NCBI RefSeq assembly: GCF_932294415.1
Contig: NC_065536.1
Span: 11,583,974-11,647,973 of the forward strand
Length of the DNA: 64,000 nt
From: Quercus robur
Taxonomy: Eukaryota > Streptophyta > Magnoliopsida > Fagales > Fagaceae
Reading direction: 5' to 3'
The stretch's first letter is position 1; each line of letters opens with the position of its first letter. Made by a program: the position numbers and the translations under genes. Below, piece by piece: positions 39,801-52,107 of the stretch. The notes under the pieces were generated by a model. That model saw only the letters and a list, made by a program, of their open reading frames with translations. It did not search any database and was not told the origin of the DNA.

Positions 39801-42800
39801 CACCAACCTGGATTTCCTCATCAAGAGCTTTTGCTTTTGCCTCTTCACCAGATAGAGCAGTAGTGCTTTGAGCTTTCTAACAAATTGCATTTTCACAAGT
39901 TTAAATGGGTAAACAAAGGTAAACAATTTCAACAACAAAAAATGATCTTAACAAATTACCAACCTTCAGATTGTCAAGATGACACAGTGCAATTGAGCAC
40001 AATTCACCCTTTAATTTACAAAAGAAATCAACGCAATCATTTAGCTCTAATGTGGAAGAAAGTTTTTTCTGTGAATCTACAAGATCAATATCAGAAGTTT
40101 GATCCTCAGCTCTGGTTCCTGAAATGGCATCTTTAAAGTCCCAGGAATCATCATCAAAATCATCACTGTTGCCTAAATCAGATTCAAACACTGTTGAGGT
40201 GGAACGAGTCTCATGGTCACTTTCTTTTGGCATATTATTAACAGAAGCATTCTGCTCAGCTTGACTGTATAAAGTTGATAAGAGATCGTTGATAGATATA
40301 TTAGAACCAGGACTTTGGATGTTACTTTTTGGGTTGGAGGTTGGTGTAAAACTCGAAATATCTTGAAGGATTAACGAATCATCAGATTCCAGTTTTCCAT
40401 CACTGAAAATGGACATGGGCAAGGGTTCCCTGTGATTCTCAGATCTTACCTCATTCCTCTGGAAGAAAAATAGGAAAATGGTCACAGAACTATATGGAAA
40501 AAGGTTTGCTAAGGAAAGCATAAACCACTGGCAAACTTCATTTGCCATTGGCATAAAAAATTTCAAAAAATAGACCAATATAATTCTGCAAGCAATAAGG
40601 CTAAGTGAAAACAGATCAACATCAAGGCACCATATATATGCTAAAAACAAACATCACCTTGATCATGTTACAATGACATTTATAGTTAGAACTACATTTG
40701 TTGAACAACATCATTAAAGATCAACAAGAAGCATATATATATATATATATATATCATTTTAACACCCCCCTCCGCCCACCCCCCACACCCCCCCAAAAAA
40801 AAAAAAAAAACAAATGAAAAGAAGAAGAAGAATGTGAAGAATGGTTCTAATATATATTAGCTGAAAGAGATATTGGTTTTCCTGAATTTCAATATGTTCT
40901 GTTTAGCAACTGTGGTTGAATGATATTGAATTTCAGGAAACCCAACATCTATATCTGAATCAATACAATAAGCCTACAATCTAAATTACTACCTGGATTT
41001 CATCACTAAAAGCTGGTGCTTCTACAACAGAAGGAGTATGATCAGCAACCTTGGACCCTTCCTACATCCAAAAGTAAAGTTTTAGTACTCATGTTCCGCA
41101 TATTTTAGCATAGAGAATGAATAAAAGGAAATCAAATCAAAATGATACAACACCTCATGCTTTGATCCAGTTTCTGAAGATGCATCCTTGAATTCCCCAA
41201 AGTTCTCATCAAATTCATCATTCTCATCAACTGGAGAGGATTTCAAGTCATTCTGTTTGCTTTTAGAGTAAGACCCAAAGATAATATCATCTTGAGTCAC
41301 AGAAGTTGGATTGAAATTAAATTCAACCTCCCATTCCCCAGATTTGTGAGAAACCCCATCTGATGCAACAAGCGAATCTTTAGAATTGCTTGCACCATTG
41401 ACATCATAAACGACTGCTACACCAGCAGAAGTAGGAAAATTATCTGCAACCTTTGGCTCTTCCTACAACCAAAATGAAGTTTGAGCACATTCTTCGAGAT
41501 TTTCAACATCATATAAAGAATAAAGAATTTTTTTTTGATAAATAAGGAATAAAGAATTCAAATCACCTGACTCACTGATTTAAGTTGTGATCCTGATTCT
41601 GAAAATGCATCCTTAAATTCCCAAAAATTCCCACTGGCACCATCATTCTCACCAGGAGAGGATATCAAATCATTCTGCTTGCTTTTAGAGTACGAATCCA
41701 AGACGATACCATTCACAGAACTAGGACCAAAATTAAATCCAGAGTCCCATTTCCCAGATTTTTGAGAGAGCCCATCTGATACGGCAAATAAATCAATAGG
41801 ACCACCGAAGCCATTATTGTCAAATGATAGTGCGTCTAAACCGGCAGGAGATGTAACAGCAATCTTTTGCTCTTCCTACAGCCAAAATTAAAGTTTGACA
41901 ATGAACATTCCCTCTAATCCGTATATTATCAGTAAAAACTAAAAACCATATCAAACTGACTCACCGACTTATGCTGTGATCCAATTTTTGGAAACACACC
42001 CTTGAAATCCCAAAAATTTTCAACAGAATCAACTTTTTTATTAGTTGTGGAAGAGGTCACCACATTTGCAATATCATTGTCCTTACTTTTAGAGAATGAA
42101 CCCAAGGTAAAAGCATCTTGTTTAGTCATTGAAGCCATGTTAAAATCAAACCCAAAGCTCCACTCACTACTTCTGTGGGAAAATCCATTTGATGCAGTAA
42201 AGAAATCACTAGGACCATGCACACCATTGCCAAACTCAAATATATGTTGGGCTCCCTCATTGTTTTCCCGCCCTTTCCCATCAACCTTTATACAAGAAAA
42301 TATAAGTTATATATATAGATCAATCAGAATCGACATTCAAGCGCATATGCATCTATATTAACAGCATGATCAACAACACATATAACATCCTATTTCAAGT
42401 TCACTGCCAATTTAAAGGTAGCTAATTGCTTCTAAATTCCAAAGGGTAATTCAATTGTGTGACAAACGAATTCAACAAACAATTACACAAAAATTAAACA
42501 ATACCCGCCTGGATTTCTTCATCTCTCTGCACTGTTGCTTCCATTTTCAATCCTGGTGATTCAAAGACCCCTTCTTCCTGATATAAAATAAAATATCAAA
42601 ACCATAGCTTTCCTAATACCCCCCTTTTAATTGTTGCCAGTAATATCTATCTATCAACTCAAGAATTGTGAACCCTTTAGGAGCTAAGAAAACTAAAAGC
42701 TCTACTCAATTGTACAACAACAACAAAGCCTTAGTTCGAAAACTATGGGATCAGCTATAGATCTCAATAGACATGTATTCATTTCCATCATTCTATCCTA

Positions 42801-43562
42801 TCAAAAATCATTCTCTACTCAATTGTTTCCCATAAAAATTAAAAACCAAAATCATAGAGTGCCAAATTTTTAAATTTTAATCACCTAGAAACCAAAAAAC
42901 CAATTTCAAATTAATTGCAAAATCTTATTTTTATTGGTCATTTCTTTTTATTAGTATTATTTTCTCTCAGCAACCAAAAAAAAAACTTTTTGTCAGGGGA
43001 CCAAAAAAGCTTTTACCTTTAACTTAGAATCCCCATTTCCGATCCCAGATTCCAATTCTGCAGCTTTGAATTCCCACCCATCATCATCATCGTCATCGTC
43101 ATCAACAACATCAATAAAACCATTATTACCATTCGAATCCGACCCATTAACATTCAAAGCCGACCCATTAGAATTCACAGCCGACCCATTTCGGTTCTCG
43201 GTTTCCCGATCCCGATTATACAAATCGGCAATCAAATCATGAACTTCCAAATCCGGCTTCTTCTTCTTCTTCTCCAGAGAAAAAACGGTAGCACCGTCAC
43301 CAACTCTAGACTCGTCCACACCAGATCCCTCCTCCTTTTCTTCCTCCTCCTCCTCCTCCTCTTCCCCAAATATCGACAACGGTATTGCCCCGCGCGGCTT
43401 GACCCACCCAGAATTATCCGACCCGACCCGGTTGTTGGAACCACCGAACGAATCGGAAATTCGACCGTTGATTTGGGTTGGTGTGGGATGGTGATTGGTG
43501 GGAAAAGAAGCGAAGTGGAAATCACCGAAGCTCTCGTCTTCGTCCACGACGTCCTCCGCCAT
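36884..43562 (-). CDS. Synergin-gamma-like acidic protein with repeated exon modules
   Basis: Twelve exons, minus strand: 43562-43017, 42577-42509, 42285-41965, 41875-41567 (or 41576), 41462-41154, 41061-40993, 40458-39964, 39876-39808, 39361-39197, 38389-38173, 38032-37688 and 36996-36884. About 1008 residues. The N-terminus MAEDVVDEDESFGDFHFAS carries an FGDF-type motif like those that bind clathrin-adaptor gamma-ear domains. Residues 1-182 are acidic and low-complexity. The middle has diverged repeats with WEFKAAE, FWDFKGV, FWEFKDA, FGEFKDA and SWDFKDA. The C-terminal 280 residues are helical, with ALGEIYRVVEVLRAS and a final VAWNGEHYFLTLANMWANLI. The C-terminal part resembles human synergin gamma from memory, so a role in TGN or endosome vesicle traffic is inference. 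One intron has a GC donor. The gene exists as unnamed proteins in other plants. Confidence 0.85.
38496..38540. repeat. Poly-T / poly-G tract in an intron of the synergin-like gene
   Basis: A T-rich run (38496-38514) is directly followed by a 23-base G run (38518-38540). In the transcript, which comes from the minus strand, this is a long C run followed by A. It lies in the intron between exons 9 and 10. Confidence 0.9.
40735..40812. repeat. (TA)n followed by C-rich and A-rich tract in intron
   Basis: Simple sequence in the intron between exons 6 and 7: TA repeats, then a C-rich run broken by few bases, then poly-A. Confidence 0.85.
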
Positions 43563-46500
43563 GGAATATTAAAAACTTAGCTGGAGAAGAAGAGAAGAGA
43601 AGAGAAGAGAGGAGAGGAGAGGACTCCTCTGAATCTGAACAAAACTCTCTCTTTCTTTTGTTTTCTGTGTGTTTGTTTTGGTAATGGAGGGTTTTGGCTT
43701 GGCACGAAACGGTGCGCACGTGGGTGGGTTATAATAATAACTTCGAATATGGTGTAATTTGACGTGGAATAAACTCCATCCAACACGGCTATACTACTAG
43801 CAATTACAGGGTTTTTTTTTTTAAGCAACGTAATGGGTAATTAATACAACTCCATTAGATATGATTTTTCAAATTAACCTTTACTCTATGGAAAAAAAAA
43901 AAAATCTAGAACTATAAATTATTATACAATTTTTTTTGGTCATAACTGTGATGTGATATAGAGTGCGAGTGACGAAGAAAAAATTTGTGGATTCATGTGT
44001 AGATGATAGATAACTACTTACAATCTATCTTATTAGAATTGTGCAAAAAAATTGTGGAATAGTTTATAATCCTAGAACTACTGTCTTGTTATATATCAAT
44101 CACAACCAAATAAACAACATTAAACAATGGTGAAAATTTTTGTGTCACTAAAATTTTGTTATTATTATTTTTGTTTAAAATACAATTTTGTTCCTAATTT
44201 AAGTTTAGGAAGACATACACTTTATGACTCGTTGAATATATCAAGTTGGATTAGTGTTGGACTGTTGATCACATGTAAAACAGTAAAAGTGAAACTAGAC
44301 TAACCACAAAATTATTCCCATAATATTTTTTTTTTTAATTTTAAACTAACCAAAATTTTCCACCTTAATATATGTCATTAAATAAGCTTATTATTTTCTA
44401 TTAGTAATGTTACTTCCACAAACTATTTTACAATATTTTTACAAAATGCTAATATGACAAACTTTTTATTAGTTTTTATCTAAACCTACTATTAATACTA
44501 ACTTGTAACTCTATACATATGCATAGATACATTTAAAGATATACAATAAGATGCATAATATAATTTATATATATAATTTAAATACTATTAATAGTCATTT
44601 TTATATTTTGTTAACTTTTTAAAAAAATTTGTAAGGATATTATTAGGTATAAAATATAAATTGTCCATTTTTTTTAAATTATTATGAAACACTTTTTTTT
44701 TTTTTTTACAACTTATTTATTCTAGACTCTTTGGTTTTTTTTCTTAATAACTCAGTTTGATGAATGTTTATGATGTGGTCTCACATTTGATTCTAAAATT
44801 AAGAAATAAAACTCTTTAAGAATAAATAATTTAGGACACATGGCACAAAATTGAAACTCTAATTTGGAATTCTAATAAAATTTCTCTAAGCTTCATCTAT
44901 TATTATACATATATAAATTACTTTTAATCACTCACCACATCAGCAGCTTATAAATTTTTTTTTGTAAAAAAATTTATATCTCTAGCATTATTCTATTTTT
45001 TGTCCTAAAATATGGTGTGAGTTGGATTTTTGTTTCCCAAAATTAAAGTCATTTCCCTCCCCAAAAAAAAAAAGTCATAATGTGGTCCATAAAAAATGTT
45101 TAAAATGTCAATCCCATTCTTTTTATAAGATCCGTTAAATCATTCTCTATCTTATAAATTGCATGCAAGAACGTGAAGAACTTTAATTTAAATTTTTAAA
45201 AAGATGAAACATAAATTTGTTAAATCAAAAATATAAATTCACATTTTAAATTTTTTTAGTTGCCAATTTTTTAAAAAAAAATTCAAATATCTCGTGAAAA
45301 TTGACTTTCATTTTAAATTATGTAATACTTTTTACTTTTTTATTTTTGTTAAATAAGAATTGCATTTTACAAGAAAAGAAACAAACCAAAGAAGTTTGTA
45401 GAAAATGTACGAATAACGTGGACACAATTTTCTTTTGTCCATTCTACATTTAGAGAACATATTACAATGTGTGCTTATGTGAATGGATTTGTATGATAGT
45501 GAGTTATAGTTTTTTTTTTTTAATTTTTTTTTTTTTTTTTTTTTTAGAGATAGTGAGTTATAGTTAATAGATGTTAAATTAATGATATAGAGATATCCGT
45601 AAGAAGTGTGTGGAAAATGTGTACAAATAACACCATTCTATTATATTTTTAATAGGTAGAAAGTTTTTTTTTTTTTTAAGAAGAATATATTTTTTTAATA
45701 GGTAGAAAGTGAGGGACATAAGAAGTGGAGTTTAAATTACAAACATGGGGCACCATAAATAATGCTTAAAAAAAATTAATAGCCGGAGGATGAGAGATTT
45801 GAAATCTAAATATTTTAGTTGGAAATACCCAAATGTGCTAGTTGAGTTATAACGCTCTCGGCACAAAATTAAAGATGTTATTATTTTTTAGACTCTTCGA
45901 GTTTCACGGTATCACTTGGATTTGTTATTGATAATTATGACATACCAAAACAATTGTCATCACAGGGAAGTTCTTACAACATGTAGATTTTTGGCATGCT
46001 GCAGTTGTTGCTTGAATTTTTCCCCCATCATTTTCTTGGGCTGAGAATCAATTCAGAACTTTTCAAGTCACGAGCAACTTTGTAGCAATCGAATAATTCA
46101 ATGTGAATTTCAATTTTCATGGGAACCAATTGTCTTTTTCAAAGTGTGTCAAGATTATACACATTTGACAAGGCAAATACAGAAGATATATGCTCAAAAC
46201 TTTATTTCATTTTTAAACGCATTTTTTTTCCCTTGACTTCTTAATACTTCAAAATTCTATCTTTATAATTTATCAATCCAAACTTCATGGAAAGATGTTT
46301 TAATAGTTCCACTTTTTGACTTGGTAAACATGGAACAAAAGAGGTAGAGAAAACCAAATAAGAAAAGAATCTGTTTACAATATTTGACACAATATTTATG
46401 GTTCACTACCAACAAATTTATGTTGGTGTCTTGGTGATGTACAAAGTGAAATTGAATCTTTCTAACCAGGTTCCTCTATTCTTATCAAATTATTATAAAT

Positions 46501-46900
46501 TTTAATTAATCAAAAAGGTTCATGAATTGTGGCCCAGCTAAAGAAAGGTCTAATTACTTAATTATGATAGCTGCACCGACAGGTTCAGCTAGCTAATATG
46601 CCTCCATTTTTCTTTTCCTTTTTCTTTGGGGTGTAGAAGTATATTAATTTAGTCAATTACATGTCAATTTTGTTTATTACTTTGCAATATTGGAGAGTAT
46701 GTGAAGCTTTTTTTGTAGACACACCAACTAGAAACAGTTGTAAACACACACGTACAAAAAAAAAAAAAAAAACTTTCTTGCGCCATCTATGTAAATAAAT
46801 CAACATTGACGTTAACTACCTCGTGTAGAAATATTTGAGAGAAAGATAAAATATGTTAAAATTGGTATTGGATTTAGTGAGAGGGAGAATAGAGAGCAAA
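43563..46900. other. Spacer and synergin-like promoter, no gene seen
   Basis: The left end contains a purine-rich (AGAGG)n leader (43590-43625) of the minus-strand gene. The rest is highly AT-rich with many poly-T runs. No open frame resembled a known family. Confidence 0.5.
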
Positions 46901-47340
46901 AGTAGACTTAATATGTTTTAATATGATGATTTACGTCCTTAACAAAAAAGTTATTGATAATTATATACTTAATAGGAAAATTATTGTGTACTCCCGGAAT
47001 ATCATAAATGTGTACTTCATCCTCTCACATGAATGGTGAGTTCTACTAATTAAATTCATGATGGAACCCACCATTCATGTGAGAGGAAGACTACATATTT
47101 ATGGTACTCCAAGAGTACCTAATAATATTTTTCTAATATTATATATCCTATGTGTTACGTTACAATAACACATTGAAGAATATTTATAATAGGTTAAATT
47201 ATTTTTCAAAAAAAAAAAAAAGAAGGTTAAATTATTTACCAACCATAGACTAACTTTTTTTTCTTTTTTTGAGAATCAACGATAGACGAATTTAGGTTAC
47301 AACAGTTGCACTCCAAGTAGGATTAGATAGTATTAATTTG
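46900..47340. repeat. Duplicated flank of the GPI-protein array, copy 1
   Basis: Matches 57005-57280 in pieces, including shared phrases GTGTTACGTTACAATAA, ACCATAGACTA and GTTACAACAGTTGC. The copy here contains an inserted MITE (46987-47119) that the other lacks. Confidence 0.7.
46987..47119. mobile_element. Foldback MITE in duplicated flank
   Basis: The left arm (GTACTCCCGGAATATCATAA through CTCTCACATGAATGGTG) is mirrored by the right arm (CACCATTCATGTGAGAG through GGTACTCCAAGAGTACC). Arms of about 55 bp surround a short loop. Confidence 0.75.
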
Positions 47341-47479
47341 GAGTAGAGTTATATAACAAAGTTCCACGTACACATGCGTGTGCACACCCACACTCTTAAT
47401 GAATAGTGAAAAAAATTCAATGAACTAAAAAAATCATGTGTGCACACCCACAACCATAGATTTATTTTATTTTTCTGTT

Positions 47480-47869
47480 TGCAAAATCTTTTTTAAAAGT
47501 AATTTCTGCTGCATCAGTTCTCCATTTGAACCTTGGAAAGCATGAACTAGAAAAGATGCTTTAAATCAATTGAAGATACTAATGAATAAACAAGGTCATG
47601 TTTCTGGGCCTTTACCCCTTAATTATTACTACTTCATTACTAAAGCATAGTAATGGAACTCCATGTTTTATTCATGTACTGCACAAGTTTGTTATGCGGT
47701 TCTTACATATTCAGCAAGAATGAACTTGCCATAAGAAATATGCTCAATTACAATCATAATATGTTACAAAAAGAGAAACAATCCCTGCCAAGTTCACAAC
47801 TTTACACAACAAACACACAAAAAGAAGGCAAATCTGTATATAAATAACAAGCACTTGGAGCATTTCAGC
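47480..47869 (-). repeat. 3' flank of GPI-protein unit, copy 1
   Basis: Downstream sequence of the gene at 47870-50879, with landmarks TAATGGAACTCCAT, CAGCAAGAATGAACTTGCC and ATCCCTGCCAAGTTCACAAC. The same block recurs near 56690-57005, 58120-58547 and 60338-60549. Conservation may reflect a shared 3' untranslated region. Confidence 0.8.
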
Positions 47870-50706
47870 TCACCGAAACAAGAAGAGCAATCCAAGGAAC
47901 AAAGCCAACGTATAGTTACCCATACTGATATTTGCAATCAAAGAAGCTGCACCAGAAAAGCTTCCGGTTGATGTGTTAGTGCTCAAAACGACCACCATCC
48001 AAATATCCTCAGAGCCAATCCCAACCCCAGTGTAGTTTGAATCCTTCAGATATTTTGCATATTGAGATTTTGTATAATTAGAAAACACCAGAAATGGGTC
48101 TAATCTAGGCACACAAACAGGCAATATGACCCCATCGACTGTGTTGTTGTCATTTATGTCACAATTATCCAAGAACTTGTCAAATTTGGGGACTTTAGGC
48201 TTGGTGCCTGGAGTAGAGCTGAAGTGAAAGGCGTTTTTACAAGTTTCGTTCTGTAACTGGTCTGCAATTTCATTAGCTAGGCAAGCTGCATTGCTGTTCT
48301 CAGTGAAGTTGTTGAGATGTAGTGACATCCTGTAACCATTAAGGTCTTCCAAGAGATAGCTTTCAGCTGTAGATGTAAAAATTGCATTGGTTAGCATTAA
48401 TAAATTCGAAGATTTAAGTAAGTAACGCACCAAAGTTAACCTATTTAGCAGTAATCTTCTCTATGTCTACAACTAGCTACCAATGTCAATTTGATATTTT
48501 GATGGAATTAAAATGGTTGAAAGAGTGGGAAAGGCATCAGCCAAAACTTAAGAAATAAAAAAAGACAACAAATGCCATTTAGATAAATAATTTGGTTGTG
48601 TTTTCTTGATTTGTCAAATAATTTTGATCTTATAGGAGGGAAAAAGTGAGAGAAGCAAAGATTATTTTGGTTGTGTTCTCTTGAAAGCACCAAATACTTC
48701 TGAAAAGCCTGTTACTCATCAAGATTCAAGATATAAAATGGTCTAAGTGCTCAGTTCTTCTAATGCAGACTACCCTATTCTACAGAAAAATATTTTATGC
48801 ACTGTTCCAATAACTTCATCACTTTAAAAAAGGTTGCTGCCTGATGGTTTTAGATTTTGTTTGATTAATTTCACAAAAAAAAAAAAAAAAAAATTAGTTT
48901 AGCAACTCAATGAAATTCTTTAAGAATCCGATATTATCCTTGATACTCAGGGACCATTGATTGGAATTGAGCACATGCATGTTCCAAAATTTAGTCCTAC
49001 TATACTGAAACTGAAAATGAAATTGAATTTCATGCTTCAAGTTGAGGAACTAACTTGCCTAAAAACACAGTAATTAAGACCGAACAACAGTAACTACAAC
49101 ACATACCAGTAATAATATGTTTATTTATTATTTATTTTACAACTCAAGTCTCTCCCTCTCAAATTTCATTTAAATAATGTTTTCTTGTGTTTAATACCTA
49201 CCTAGGTCTTAAAAAATTTGACTTTTGGTACCTTTGATGTTGTAGATTTTTTAGATTTTTGAGTACTAAAATAACATTTTAGTTATTTTAGAACATTTAA
49301 TGTGAATGTTCTTAGTCCTTTAAATAGAAAATGTTATCTTTCAAATTGAAAGTCCCTACATGTTCTATATTCATATTCACAACATTTTTTTAGGGCAGAA
49401 CAAACTAATCTTGTCATGGTATTTGAAACTCAAAGTAATTGATTCTGCATTTTAAAACTAAAATAGCAACATCTTTAGGTCACTTGAAAGTAATGGAGGC
49501 TATATTTTAAATTAATAATAATAATAATAACCACTATGCATGTCTTATTTTCTTGCTCCCCCAATATTTTTCTCTTTTATCTCTTAACTATTTCACAATT
49601 TCACACTTTAGAATTTTGCTATAAACCCAAATTATTTTAAAAATTAGTAGAATGAAGAAGCATCGAATTCTACAAATATTCTTAAAACAATCACGAGATT
49701 CACGACAATGAAGCACACATACACCTTCTCATGTATATCGTCAATTATAGCATGTAAATTAAATTAAAAATGAAAAATTCATATATATATATATATATAT
49801 TATGAACAATAATTATATTATTATATAGTTGTCTATTTATGTATTTATTTATTAGTACCGATTATAATTATAGATTTTTTTTTTTTTTTTTTTTTTGCGC
49901 TTCAAATCATGTCTTTTAATCTTTTCCCAAATCAAAATCCTGGTTGGGTTTTAAGCTATGTTATATTATCTAATATTATTTATTAAACACAAATTTTAAC
50001 AAATCTACAATTTGATTAGATTTTCTTCTTATACTTTACATGCTTAAAAAATTTTAAGACGATCTGAGATCAATAACCATGTTATTAATTAAATGTTTAA
50101 TTTACAAGTTTTTGTATTTAAAATTATACATAAAAGATGAGTTTTTAGATTGAATAGGAGATAGCATATAATTGGTATGAAAGTTGGTATGCATATTAAG
50201 AACATAGTAAACATGTTATCCTATAGTAGGATATTTGAAACGTTAATCCAATAAAAAGTTATTAGGTGATCTTTTTAAAAAAAAAAAAAATTTAGGTGGT
50301 GTAACTTAGTTTAAAGTTACACTTGGTGTAACTTTATGCAATTTTACATCACTTGATATTATTTAATTGGATGTAAGTTTTGACAAATACACTATTAGAT
50401 TACATTATCTTCGTATATTCTTCATGCTTGCAAAATTTCAAGATAATCAAAAATCAATAACCATGTTATCAATTAATTGTTTAAATTCAAGTTTTTGTAG
50501 TTTAAAATAATGCATAAAGGATGAGTTTATTGATCAAACGGTTAATAATATCTGATTGGTATAATAATTGTCAATATGTTAAGAGCATATAAAACATGTA
50601 ATTCAATAGTGAGATTTTCAAAATATAAATTTAATAATAAGTTATTGAGTAATATAAGTGTAACATTACTTATTGAGGGTAACATTGGTGTAAGTGTTAA
50701 TGAGAT

Positions 50707-50776
<70 letters not shown>

Positions 50777-50879
50777 CAGCAGAAGTACTCTGAGTACCAG
50801 CCGAAGTACTCTTTGCGTTTCCTTGCACAACATGAAGAACAAGCAAAACAAGGGAGAGGCTAAGTTTAAAGATGGCCAT
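47870..50879 (-). CDS. GPI-anchored protein of the At5g19230/At5g19250 family
   Basis: Plasma-membrane, cell-surface protein of unknown function. Two exons on the minus strand, 50879-50777 and 48366-47870, joined by a 2.4-kb GT-AG intron, giving 199 residues. Residues 1-24 are a signal peptide (LSLSLVLLVLHVVQG). The mature part opens with ESYLLEDLNGYRMSLHL and has the family's conserved Cys residues, SSTPGTKP, VILPVCVPRLDP and NYTKSQYAKYLKDSNYTG. It has several N-glycosylation sites and ends in a hydrophobic GPI-signal tail (LALFLGLLFLF). The last residues (LFLFR) differ in frame from the paralogues' LLVSVS/LVVSMS, so a small indel moved the stop but kept the hydrophobic tail. A TATA-like element lies about 45-55 bases upstream (near 50925). 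This is the only copy of the array with intact exons. Confidence 0.87.
49960..50660. repeat. ~350-bp tandem duplication in the GPI-protein intron
   Basis: Bases 49960-50290 and 50345-50660 share order and wording (GATCAATAACCATGTTAT / AATCAATAACCATGTTATC, AAGATGAGTTTTTAGATTGA / AGGATGAGTTTATTGATCAA, ATTGGTAT, AACATGT) with many differences. This is an old tandem duplication. Confidence 0.65.
50707..50773. repeat. Compound (TA)n(GA)n microsatellite next to splice donor
   Basis: TA repeats (50707-50733) and GA repeats (50734-50773) lie directly after the exon 1 donor of the GPI-protein gene. In transcript order the intron therefore begins GTACTCTCTCT... The same arrangement, shorter, is seen in the paralogue at about 61845-61857. 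Confidence 0.9.
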
Positions 50880-51085
50880 GGTTTCAGACTTGTCACAGAG
50901 AGCTGTGCCTTGTAACGAGGGGTATATAAAAATACTATCAGAACACATTCAGAGGATAGAAAAGACGAGCTTGTAACTTTTCTTAGCTATAATTGTCCTT
51001 AGAATCTCTGATTTTCTTTTAGTTGCCGTGCATGTCAAGGTGCTCTAGGTGCCATCTCTTTTTCTTGTACCATTCAGTCGGCTTG
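50880..51085 (-). promoter_or_regulatory. Promoter block conserved between paralogues
   Basis: Upstream sequence of the intact GPI-protein gene. It is very similar to 61941-62160 upstream of the pseudogene, with shared stretches such as GTAACTTTTCTTAGCTATAA and TTGCCGTGCATGTCAAGGTG. TATATA lies near 50923-50930. Confidence 0.6.
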
Positions 51086-51127
51086 ATGCATTTAGGTCTA
51101 AAGCAAAAACTAAATTGAGACCTATTA

Positions 51128-51158
<31 letters not shown>

Positions 51159-51330
51159 TTTTTTTAAATATGATTTTAATTTTTTTTTTAATATTACTTA
51201 AATAATATTTTTTTACTTAAACTCTATTCTCTTGATTCTTTTTAGATGCAAAAATTATGAATTAAAATTTTGCATTCTTGTTCTACTAGCATTTATTTTT
51301 TAATTTGTAATGTAACATGACTAACCCACT
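51085..51330. repeat. Dispersed repeat, copy 1 of 2 in window
   Basis: Matches 54905-55135, with landmarks ACTAAATTGAGAC, TTACTTAAACTCTATTCTCTTG and TTTTTTAGATGCAAAAATTA-like text. Nature unknown; probably transposon-derived. Confidence 0.6.
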
Positions 51331-51333
51331 TAT

Positions 51334-51372
<39 letters not shown>

Positions 51373-51667
51373 ACCATCTAAAGCAATAAAACCGACTATA
51401 ATATATTTACAATGTTCTTCTTTTGTCTCTATAGACTACATTTTTTCCTTTGTTGACTTGTTGTACCCAAATTTTCTTTAATAAAATAAATTTTACATAT
51501 TTCACTTTAACCAAAAAAAAAAAATGAAAGGCAAAATGACTTTTTTGAGAAGAGAATAAAGCAATAACTTAACACGAAGGATAAAACAAAGTGGCTAAAA
51601 ACACAATTCTGAAATTTTTTAAAGGCAATGGTTCGAATGGAGAAGAGCCTGAGTCCCGCAGCTATAA

Positions 51668-51727
51668 AATTGTGATTTTTCTACGCTATGTTTAAATGTT
51701 TAAACATAGCGTAGAAAAATCACAATT
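51668..51727. repeat. Perfect inverted repeat, 29-bp arms, 2-bp loop
   Basis: The left arm 51668-51696 is the exact reverse complement of 51699-51727; the loop is TG. The arm contains TTTTTCTACGCTATG. It sits in AT-rich intergenic DNA 0.8 kb upstream of the GPI-protein gene's start. Confidence 0.9.
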
Positions 51728-52107
51728 ATTTTATACTTGAGTGACAAAATTTAGAGCAGATCCTACAAGCAATATAGATTTTTTTTTTTTTTTTTTGAGA
51801 AAGTTTATAGATGCAAAAAATTGTTGACAAAACTTTTCACACTTGTTAATATGACAGATTGATAGTTATAAGTAAAAAAATGATATTAGTGGTAGACCTA
51901 AATGAGAATTAGTAAAAACTTGTCAACTTAACTGTTTATAAAAATGTTATGAAATTTTTGTGTATGTGGCATTTTTTTTTGAAGTGTTACATCGACAACA
52001 TTTTCACAACAAATTCTAGGTATTAAGTTGTTTGACTATCATTTTTGCTTGAATTAACAATATTTATTACTAATGGGTTTGATTCATGTTACATCTAATG
52101 CTACTTT

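Noticed and set aside
43239-43580. Plus-strand ORF rich in Leu
   Set aside because: It is the antisense of the poly-Glu and poly-Asp coding stretch of the synergin-like first exon.
50576-50948. ORFs with IYIYIY and SLSLSL stretches
   Set aside because: Translations of the (TA)n(GA)n microsatellite. Only the part encoding MAIFKLSLSLVLL up to the splice donor is real.
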